DNA from: Eukaryota sp. TZLM1-RC
Taxonomy: Eukaryota; Metamonada: BaSk clade
DNA: 64,000 nt
NCBI GenBank assembly: GCA_040285825.1
Contig: JAUPSS010000010.1
Span: forward strand, 558,001-622,000
Reading direction: 5' to 3'
A program made the translations under genes and the position numbers. The notes beneath the pieces were generated by a model. That model saw only the letters and a program-made list of their open reading frames with translations. It was not told the DNA's origin and did no database searches. Every line of letters starts with the position of its first letter. Positions within the stretch are counted from its first letter, which is position 1. This document shows positions 53,213-64,000 of this stretch, piece by piece.

Positions 53213-55426
53213 ATAAATATTGGCTATTTTAAAGTCAAGATTTACCACTAATAACCTCAGCAAACTTCATTAACTTACTAACAAAGATGTCTTATCATGT
53301 CAAACAAACCAGCACAGGATATCTCTGACATTCAGCAAATCACACCTATGATGCAACAGGACCCTTTACAACTAACATCAAGAATTCAAAAGGACAACGA
53401 GGCAGCGGACCCAATATCCTACCTCCTCCTAACCAAATAGAAAAACGAAAGAGTGGACGAGGTCCCTTTTTTCACAAGAGTAGTTGACCAACCAGAGGTT
53501 ACGAGAACAGATCCGGTTCCCTCTCCTCTCCCAAATTTAGAATCTGTCAGCAAGGAAACGGATGAAAATCCCACCTTAGACATGTCTTCTCCCCTAGGAA
53601 AATACAACGAACTCCAATCTCAATTAGAGGATATAAAAGGGGAAAACGACTCACCGGAGGAATTCCATAAGCTTTCAAAAGAGGTCGCGGAAGCCTACCT
53701 CGAACATACAGATTTCTGTCTGTTCGAGCAGCTTCTTCCTCTATGGAGCGCCATTCCAAAACGAGGCAGAAACGTTGATTTCCAGCCTCTCGCTATGGTC
53801 AGGGATACCCAAAGGATATTAGAAATTTACCCTTAATGAAAAGAATGAGCTTGTCCAAGCTCTCGATAAGTTAAGCAGAGAGACGTTCGGGGGTAACGCA
53901 GAGCGACGTCCCAGACTTTCTGTTATGAACAAAAAAACCAATGAGATAATGACCTTTCCCATTAAGGACAGATTGGACTGGAATGCCACTCATTTGGATC
54001 ACTTCGGCAGAAGAAGGAGATTTCTCTCCATCGAGCAGAGAAGTAGAACAAACTCAAAGGACATTTTTACAATCTAAGTCGCCTACCTGGTTTGATCCAA
54101 ACTTTGATTCAGAGATTCATAATTGTACAGAGTTAACAAACAGTGCTCTCACATATTTGATAGAATTTATGGAGCAGGAAGACTGTAGTAATTCGTACAA
54201 GCTTGAACCAATGACACCCTGGTTCGACGCAAAGGCTCTAAACAATATCCATACGGAACGATTATCAGTATCCACAAATAGGAGCCGTACCCACAACCAA
54301 CCACATACAACAACAGTGTAACTCGTTTACGAAAGAACGAAACAATGGCTGACCGGAGACCCATCAATGTCTCTTCACCTTTCTAAATTGCCAGTAATAG
54401 CTCCTATAATAACGGAGAAAGATGAGCCTCTACAGGTTTGCTCAATTGACAGCATACCTGAACACGTTCGAGCAGTAAACATCCGGATGTTACTCAACAG
54501 AACGAATCAACTTAATCTCAACCTATGATAGCCGTAATTGAAGAAAATATTCAGCTGAACAGGCCAGCTGTTGATAAAACGGCTCCCCTCAACCTCTTAT
54601 TAGAACAACTTCCTCTGACAGACCTATGCGTCTCGAGGATCTCTAATTCTGTAGGAAAGCTATAGATATGAGTATCGCTAGCAGTATCCAGAGACAGATT
54701 GATCAACGGTCCAAAGACAGTAACTACAAAAGACCTCATTTGTCCGCAGACGACCCAATCAATAAAATGTCAATCATGGCGTTTCTTCTTAAATTTCAGA
54801 CTTGGGACAAATACGGGCGCAAAATATTAAATAGGAGTTTCGAAGCGCCAAGACAGTCTGATTGGACTAGGGCCTATCTAATAGCCATCCAGCAATTTGG
54901 AGTAGGCCAAACAAAACTTACTCCTGAAAGAATTAGACATCTACCTCCACACATACGAAACGAGATCAACAAAGACATGGTTCAGCCTTTCGTAAGGATT
55001 GAACCAGCTATAATGGGCAAGCTTGGGCCACGGATCCACTATTATGACTTACTTAGGAGCATGATGAGGAGTACATTTCCCACATGGATATGAAATATGA
55101 TTGACCCTAGCCTTCTTATCAGTTGACAAAATCGAGGCCTACTCGGTGTTAGTTACACCGACGCCCATGTCATGGTAATTCTATTAAAGAAAACGCAGTT
55201 CACCTCCTATCACGGAGCTTACACTGCCCTCATGAAGCCTAGAATATACTGAAGAAATATCCACAATAGGCATGAGGCTGACAATAAGTTTCGTCGTTAT
55301 GTGGAAAACTTCGGAGACGTCTTGGGAATGACCACCTCCATGACTGACCTAACCTGGAAGCAGTGGGTTGATTTCCGTATCTCCCGTTTTAATAGCCGAA
55401 TACTTCCTTCTACAAGATTTTAAATA
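53213..55426 (+). pseudogene. Ty3-like gag relic, copy B
   Basis: Same broken Gag frames as 13144-15357 (53453-53836, 53983-54321, 54668-55093) with scattered substitutions. Confidence 0.65.
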
Positions 55427-55904
55427 TCGACCATAACGAGACCTGTGTGCTTGTTGACTTGTAGAACAACATTAGTAGAATTTTGCTTGTGATCCCGCGT
55501 ATTTCTCACAACGACTTTGTTACAATTTTTTTTGGTATTATGGAACCGGCCATCGACTTATTGTCTTCTGGTCATGGTCTTAGTATTATACAAGAATTAG
55601 GATTATGAAAGCACATGCAAGGAAAGACACCAAATGGTGCAATTTACACCTGAGGTTTTCCAGCAAAATCTATACACTTTCAGAGCTTTAAGATTGGTTG
55701 GTTTAAGACATTTTAATTTATTGCAATATTCAGCTGATTGTGACTTGTTAGAGCCGTAACAACAAAAACAACAGCAGCAAGAAACTGTAGATAAAGTCAA
55801 GATGCTACATCCATTTGAAGAACCAATAATAAATTAAAATTATTATAGAGATTATTAAAGAAAGCCATATTATTTATGGCATCAGAAGTTTGTTTGGGTA
55901 GGGT
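55427..55904 (+). pseudogene. Non-LTR fragment upstream of RT, copy B
   Basis: Counterpart of 15358-15835: same CGACCATAACGAGACCTG block and VDKVKMLHPFEEPII coding end. Confidence 0.6.
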
Positions 55905-57783
55905 CATGACGATGGCGAATAATTCTTTCTGTATTGTAGACAATCTTTCTGGGAAGGAGTCAGTATTTTTCAATGAAACGACAGAGGGGCAACATTTTTT
56001 TCGGATAGGCAGGTTTCAGGTGTAGAAGAGGAAAGTTCCTTACAGATAATCCCGGCGAAGCCTATTTTGGAAGCATCGGTAGAGACTAATATTGGAAAAA
56101 TATCATCAGAAAACTCCAGGGGTACGCTATCAGGTATCATTTTCTTAATATTTTGAAAGCATTCTATTTGTTGCTGGTTCAAGGTAAACTTGTGGGGTGT
56201 TCCCTTTTGCAGTTCAGTCAGCGGAGCTAGTTCAGTATTTACGGCAGGTAACCAATCTCGAACAAAGTTGATAGAACCTACAAATAGACAGAGTTTTGGG
56301 ACAGTAGTGGGGACTGGAATCTTGTTGAGTTTCTCTATTCTAGAAGGGCAAATTCTTCAAGTACATTTTTCGAAAATTGTTCCTAACACACGAATTGGAT
56401 ATTCTTGGGTTTGCAAGGCGCATTTGTGAAGGCCAATTAGGACGCGATAGTCACGGGCTCTCATAAATATATACTCTAGGCCGCTCAGAAAGTCAGTTTT
56501 CTTTACAGCGGCTACTACAATATCGTTTAGGTAAATAAATACAACGTTGCAATCAAAAATTTGCTTCATTAAGTTTTGGAAAATTACTTGAACGTTCTTT
56601 AGTCCAAGAGCTGCAAAAGTAAACATTACCTTTCTACCTGGGATTACAATAGCGGTCTTGGGTTGATCTTCTGGTCGTAAGTTTAGTTGCCAAAAGGCTT
56701 TGAGTAGATCTAGGGTTGCTGCATAGGTAGCGGACGACAAGAAGGAGCAAACATCTGTAATTCTGGAAAAATCAGCTGGGACAGGGACGGTGAGATCATT
56801 GATTCCTTTGTGTCCGGAATAATCTTTGTGCCTGGTTGGGGGCACAAACGAGATGGATTGGTGAGGGGAATGGGCCATCATAAGAGACCGCAAAGCCATT
56901 ATTCGATGGAGTATCAATTTCTTCATTAGCTATCTTTAGTTTGTCAGGAGGTAAGAATCTTGCTGTTTTACTAACAACAGATGATTTATCATGGAATTCT
57001 AACTTCATTGGTTCACACTTAATTCTTTCAGGAGCGGGCAGTTTGGCAAAGGTATCAGGGTATATAAGTAGTAGTTTCTTAACTTCTACGGTCAGGGTAG
57101 GGTCATTGAGATTGAAACTTGTTTTCTCAATATCAGGTAACTTCTTTAATAGGTCGTCGCTTAGTTCTTGGACGAATTCAGGGGCAGTCGAGGTATTGAT
57201 TAGGTCCTCGCAAGAGCAAACTTTCTGAGAATCAGGTAGAAAACAGTCAGGAACAGATTCATCTTCTTGAATCTGTAAGTTATGGGTAGAGAGAAAAATA
57301 AAAATTAAATTTTCAGCTGATAGGACAAGACGTTTTAGGGCGTTACAACCAAGAATGAAATTGTTTGGGCAGTGTAAAAGACAGAGTCTCAAAACTTTCC
57401 TCTGGTTATCAGTCTAAAGAATGTCGGTCTCAGTAATGATTCTTTAGGAAGTTAGCGGAGAAACTGCTACCTTTTCAACTTCAGAAGCTTCACAGGAGTT
57501 CACCCTTTCGTCCGGCAACGTGGCTGCCCGAGACTATTTCAGGACTGTATTCCTAGCACAACGGGCAGGAAAATAGGGTATCTTCTACTTGGTTATTTGG
57601 GGTTGTCTAGAAGAAAAATACGTTAGATCGTGGTGGGAAGGGAAGTCACGGCCAAAGAGGAAGAAGTCGAAGTTTTCGAAAACATCATCTAGTTTATAGT
57701 GATCAGGGTCAGAGTATAATCCGTGAAGACTCTGCGGAGTTGAGATTTCGTCAAAATAATTATCGGAATTTATTGCTAGGGGA
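55905..57783 (-). pseudogene. Ty3/gypsy protease-RT-RNase H relic, copy B
   Basis: Counterpart of 15836-17733 with the same FIYLNDIVVAA change. Frame 57392-56796 is longer than in copy A and links the protease tail (NNFILGCNALKRL) to the RT start (KLEFHDKSSVV), showing that copy A acquired an extra short insertion near 17245. It is cut at 57784 by a non-LTR element. Confidence 0.75.
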
Positions 57784-59480
57784 TAAAATTGTATTTATTG
57801 AATTTGCACACTTGATTAAATTAAATCATAACTAATGGGACGACTATCATTAAACCAAGATTTCCTCTACAAAATCTTGATTTGCTTGCTGTCTAGCTAA
57901 AGCTTCTCTAATTCGATTGAAAAACCGCGGTAATCTATTAATAATGGCAAATTGAATCCGTGAACGCCATAAAAAAATATCAAATCTTTTCATTGTTTTT
58001 TCTTTCACCATTTTTTGGAAGTCATCCAAAAAAGTTTCTGCTTCAACTGATAATCTTCCATTTATCGAAAATGGAAAAGCAATAAAAACCAGCTGTGTAT
58101 TTCTATCGACATTTGCATCTTCAATTTCTTTATCATATTTTCTATGTTTTTCTTTTGCTTTAAAATCCAGAGCAGCCACAGGATTTAGTTTTCTTCTGTC
58201 AACCAAAGTATCGTTTGCAACATTACATGAGACAAAGTCAACAATAGCTTCAGAATTATCAATCCAATCACAGTATACATCACCTCTATCATCAGAACCA
58301 AAATTATTCAGAGAAAGTGTTTCCTTCAGCAGGGGCTCTTTGATACACGATATCCTTGCAGTTTGTGCCATATTGAAAACAGTGTCTCTAACAGCATCAT
58401 GTAATGAAGAACGATAAGTTATCAATTTAGAGCAATTTAGAGCATGGCGCAAAGTGAGTTGAGGTGAATTCGAACAAATACATTTTTCTTTTGATAATAA
58501 TTGGTTAATGGGGATGTTCAAATATAATCTCATTTTTGTTACAAATGCTTCATTAGTGGCACACAATCCAAATCTTCGTGGTACAATGGTTACAAAAAGT
58601 GAAGAATCTGACGCCTTGTTTTCACAAACACCCTTTTCCAATAACAATGAGTGAAGATCTTGATTTAAAACAGCCGAGCTGCAAATATTATTATAAAGAT
58701 CTTTTTCATACATTCCAGTCAATCTTTTCTGTAATGTTCGAAGAGTGTACTTCAAATTTAAAACATTTTTTCTGGAATATTGCCATTGAATGATTGGGGA
58801 AAACATCGACCCCATTTTTCTACATCAATTCTTGAAATTTCTTCATTTAATGCAAAAACAGTGGAACTTTGCGTTGTCATCAATAAATCTTCCCAATCTG
58901 CAAATCTTTCGGAAAACTCAAAGATTGCATTTCTGCATCCACCAACAAAAGCACACGAGGTAAGAATAGAAGCCTTCGTCCACCCTAAACCACCATAATG
59001 TGGACTAAGGTAAGCATGATCTGGAATTTGAAACATTTTACATCCCAGTAATTGAGACAGAACTTTTGCACGTAACTCATTAAACTTTTTGAGCCAAAGG
59101 TCTAGTGACGAGAGGATTTGTAGATCGAAATATATGATTAAAATTGGAACTAAAAACACAGTCTTATAATGGTAAATTTGATGTGTTTTTTTATATCTAA
59201 ATTCATCATTCGGTCAATTTTGTCAGAAATTGAGTTCAACTTTTCAAACAATTTTTGGTAATTTCATCATTATTTCCTAAAAACGAACCCAAATGACGAA
59301 TAGCATCAATTGAATATAATTTGGCTTGAATTTCAATATCATCAATTATTGTGGAAACTGGAGAATTCGATAACAAAACACATTTAAGTAAATTAAGTCG
59401 GAGACCAATTTTGGTAAATAATTCTTTAAAACATACAGTTGCTTTTTCACAATATTTAAATCACCAATAAGAACAACATC
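57784..59480 (-). pseudogene. R2-type non-LTR retrotransposon, minus strand
   Basis: Close relative of 23.9-25.7 kb. From the 3' end (AATTCAATAAATACAATTTTA on the minus strand): endonuclease and finger in one frame, 58815-57850 (CICSNSPQLTLRHALNC, RGDVYCDW, AIVDFVSC, KHRKYDKE), intact where the plus-strand copy is frameshifted. Frame 59159-58758 gives the RT thumb/linker; a one-base change near 58790 separates the two. Upstream RT sequence is present to 59480 (GATGTTGTTCTTATTGG, part of motif C). There the element is cut by an (AAAT)n tract. Confidence 0.8.
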
Positions 59481-59482
59481 AA

Positions 59483-59565
<83 letters not shown>

Positions 59566-59568
59566 ATA
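59481..59568. repeat. (AAAT)n microsatellite, 88 bp
   Basis: Uninterrupted AATA repeats between the RT motif C of the minus-strand non-LTR copy and the RT thumb of a plus-strand copy. Confidence 0.95.
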
Positions 59569-60999
59569 GGCCAAACAAATAGGGTTAGACATTAAATTGC
59601 CCAAGTGTTTCATTATTGGTAATCAGCATGCGGAGGTGGCATTTAATGAAACTTTTATCAAATACGTTGATTACGAGGAAGATGCTATTCGGTTTCTTGG
59701 ATCTTATTTTGGAAATAGTGAAAAAGTTAAATCGATTTTGTCAGGTATTTTGGAAAAATCGAAGAGCAACTTTTGGCTATTCAAGATCTACAAATTGACA
59801 AACATTTAGCGTTTTCGGTCCTCAATGTGTGTTTTGGGTCAAAAATTAATCATCTTCTTCGTTCTTTATCTCCCACAATTTCTCATGATTTTGCACGTCA
59901 ATTCAATACTTTGAGAACAAATTTCTTAGGAAATTTAGTAGAAGTTTGTCCGTCTAAAATTCCTTATCATGCATTTTTAGTCCTAAATTTGGTGGAGTTG
60001 GTTTTCAAAAGCAGAGTATTTATGCAAAAGTGCTTTTATTGGTGGTATGAAAAATTTTCTTTTGAATGGAAACTTCGTTTTGATCATATTCCTTTGAATG
60101 AATCACATCCTTTATTAATTTCTCTTGACAAAATGGTGCAAGAACTACCTGTTGATGTTTGGAATAGGAGTTTTCCTTCAAGTTTGCCTGCTGTGCCTTC
60201 GAGATCTTTCACCAACCTTCATCTTGCTGTTGTGAAATTACAGAAGTCTGTTCTTATTGGTTTTTGAAGACCTGGATTTTTCTAAACGACTTAGTGTGAC
60301 TAAGATTAATAATCCCGTCTTTGCTGCCTTTTTATCAGACATTCAGAACTGTACTAGTTTAATATCTCAGCAACCAAGGCCATTTGGTCTTCACTTAACA
60401 AATGAAGCTTGGAAACAAAACATGCGGTTGAGATTAGGGATGTATCCAAGTGGTCTTTTGGACAATTCTTATTGTATTTGTAACAAAAACCTACTGCCAA
60501 TTTTCGTCATATTGTGAGCTGTAAGAAATTTCTCCAATATAGGTCAGTTCTTCATAATGCCGTTCGTGATGTGACATATGAGATGTTCAAGTGTTACAAT
60601 TTTNNNNNNNNNNNNNNNNNNNNNNNNNNNNNNNNNNNNNNNNNNNNNNNNNNNNNNNNNNNNNNNNNNNNNNNNNNNNNNNNNNNNNNNNNNNNNNNNN
60701 NNNNNNNNNNNNNNNNNNNNNNNNNNNNNNNNNNNNNNNNNNNNNNNNNNNNNNNNNNNNNNNNNNNNNNNNNNNNNNNNNNNNNNNNNNNNNNNNNNNN
60801 NNNNNNNNNNNNNNNNNNNNNNNNNNNNNNNNNNNNNNNNNNNNNNNNNNNNNNNNNNNNNNNNNNNNNNNNNNNNNNNNACAGAAGTGTTCCTAAGTAC
60901 TTGAGTTTAATGATGTCTAAACTTTATAAGGATTCATCAAGAGTTGGCGTGGAGAATTTAGTTTCTTATGTTTTAGTTTGTTCTATTTGATTCTCGTAG
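59569..60999 (+). pseudogene. Non-LTR retrotransposon of the second subfamily, plus strand
   Basis: It starts in RT after motif C (KLPKCFIIGNQHAEVAF, RFLGSYFGN), continues with FARQFNTLRTNFLGNLVEV and the linker (SFTNLHLAVVKLQKSV), then LTNEAWKQNMRLRLGMYPSG and the finger start CICNKN. Frames shift at about 59770, 60250 and 60510. The endonuclease part falls in the N gap. The end after the gap (SVPKYLSLMMSKLY) leads to the 3' end ATTCTCGTAG and then (AAAT)n. The 812-1831 fragment is the closest relative. Confidence 0.75.
60604..60880. other. Assembly gap (277 N)
   Basis: Unsequenced; it hides the endonuclease part of the element around it. Confidence 1.
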
Positions 61000-61514
<515 letters not shown>

Positions 61515-63124
61515 ATTTACTTTCAATCAAAAGGCGAAAATTATTTATTGAACATTGATTTTAAAAATGCTTTCAACCCGTTTTTCGCCCAGTATTTTGC
61601 AGGAACTTGAACTACACTATCCTCCACTTTTTGCCGTATTTTTTAAATTGATGTATGGATCACCCTCTAACTTAATTTTCATTCTGAGAATATTTGTTTC
61701 GTCAAGAGGGTCAAACAAGGATCCATTGGGTCCATTTTTCTTTGCTTAGCACTGCAATCAGTTTTGGTAAAATTCAAGTCGGATTTTCCTGACATTCATA
61801 TTTGTGCTTATGCAGATGATTTATCACTATTGGCCTCTTTGGCTCTTTTACAACACTTGGTTTACCAACATTTTGTTTTTCTGGCCAAACAAATAGGGTC
61901 TAGACACATAGGTATTGCATCAAAGTAGTTTCGAATCTATTGGTACATGCAGAGTGTCGCATTTGATGAGCAACTTTGATCAAACTACTTGACAAACTTT
62001 ACGTTTGATGCTACTGGTTGTGATCTTATCTTCGCTTTATGACAAAGTTTCTATGATTTTGTCAGTATATTTGGAGTCGAATGAGAAGTTTGTGGCTATC
62101 TGATCTACAGATTGACAAACTTTTTAGTTATTCAGAGATCTACAAAGTGTTTTTGATCAAACATTAATCGTTTATCTGTCCTTCAATGTCTCCTTTATGA
62201 TCCTACAAAAATTCATCACCTTCGATTTTGGATATCTCACATACTTTCTCGAGATTTTTGCACCAATTTCATCTTTGAGAAATTTCAGAAGTCTGTCTAT
62301 GTGATTTATCTAGACGCTTTAGTGTCAAATTAATAATGGAGTTGGTATTCAGCATGTACTATTTATATCCGCAACCAAGTGCGATTTGGTGTCATGAAAA
62401 TGAGTTGAATGCAAAACTTTCGTTTTGAGATTAGGATGTATCCAAGTGGTCTTTAATGGACAATCTTTATTGATTTGTGACATAAAACCTACTGCCAATC
62501 TCTGTCAAAATGTAGCTGTAAGAAATTTCTGGAATATAGTGTCGTTCGTTTGCATACGTGCCGTTCGAGATGTGACATCACGAATCTTCAAGTGTTATAA
62601 TTTTACAAAAAGTAGAACCTTTCTTTATAGTTTATATGATGGATCTTTTCTAAATCACTGAGGTGACTGAATTGACCTTTTGTGACTTCCTCGTTGTATC
62701 AGATCATTCAGATGATACCCTAGTTTTAGATATATCAAGTGATGATGGTCTTTCACTAGTACAAATGAACATTTGAAACAAGGCTGAGATTAGGAGATCC
62801 AATGATACTGGACATAAATGATTTTAAATACCCTTTACTCAGAAGTTTTCGCTTTCAATTTCCTTTAGCTATACTGATTTTTCAACATTGACAATCCGTC
62901 ATTGAATGTCATCAATGATGTTTGATAATTTATGTCGTTCAAGTGGTAAGAATTTTGTAGAGAGAATTATATGGAAATGACATTTTCGTTTGATAGAAGT
63001 GTTCCAAGTACTTGAGCTAATGATGTCTAAACTTATAAGGATTCATCAAGAGTTAGTGGGAGAATTTCACTACAGTTTGATTTTTTTGTTTTATCATGAT
63101 GATGTTTTATATAGAAATACTAAT
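61515..63124 (+). pseudogene. Indel-rich non-LTR retrotransposon copy
   Basis: Pieces in changing frames: motif A (LNIDFKNAFNP), motif B (RVKQGSIGSIFLCLA), motif C (ICAYADDLSLLAS; YADD, not YMDD), then LAKQIGSRH and, after about 61900, sequence that follows 59.6-60.6 kb with an insertion or deletion every 10-30 bases. The last part (GAAGTGTTCCAAGTACTTGAG) matches the 3' end at 60881-60999 and again leads into (AAAT)n. Either an old relic or poorly polished sequence. Confidence 0.65.

Positions 63125-64000
<876 letters not shown>

Overview
The window is nuclear DNA of an AT-rich microbial eukaryote. Evidence for this is an Ariadne-type RBR ubiquitin ligase interrupted by a GT-AG intron of only 32 bases, Ty3/gypsy LTR retrotransposons with chromodomain-like tails, R2-type non-LTR retrotransposons, a MULE DNA transposon and very long (AAAT)n microsatellites. 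Stops TAA, TAG and TGA all end genes, so the code looks standard. I cannot name the species; an amoeboid or flagellate protist fits. I see no rRNA, tRNA or CRISPR.

Layout. 0.8-1.86 kb: 3' end of a non-LTR element. 2.07-3.33 kb: Ty3-like LTR remnants, including an 828-bp mini-element with paired 139-bp LTRs. 3.3-17.8 kb: copy A of a large segmental duplication, holding the Ariadne ligase (minus), a broken HTH transposase, a MULE insertion, a membrane sulfatase of the LtaS-like superfamily (minus) and degenerate retrotransposon remains. 18.35-22.58 kb: an intact 1409-codon type II membrane protein with two 585-residue ectodomain repeats and a partial third. 22.7-27.5 kb: two non-LTR copies with R2-like endonuclease. 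27.6-36.06 kb: a head-to-tail array of five 1.62-1.69 kb units of Ty3 RNase H-integrase sequence (minus). 36.06-37.98 kb: a deleted Ty3 element in the opposite direction. 38.0-57.78 kb: copy B of the duplication, without the MULE but with a nearly intact 6.89-kb Ty3 element. 57.8-63.1 kb: non-LTR remnants separated by (AAAT)n arrays and one N gap. 63.1-64.0 kb: (AAAT)n running off the end.

The cellular gene set is therefore small: two Ariadne ligase copies (B is probably decaying), two intact LtaS-like sulfatase paralogues and one repeat-rich surface protein. Everything else is transposon. The two duplicated blocks act as natural controls: each preserves an empty site for an insertion present in the other (MULE in A, Ty3 in B), so the order of events can be read directly. 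The most unusual structure is the tandem, mosaic integrase array at 27.9-36.06 kb, whose units lack LTRs and reverse transcriptase but keep long reading frames with the integrase catalytic residues.
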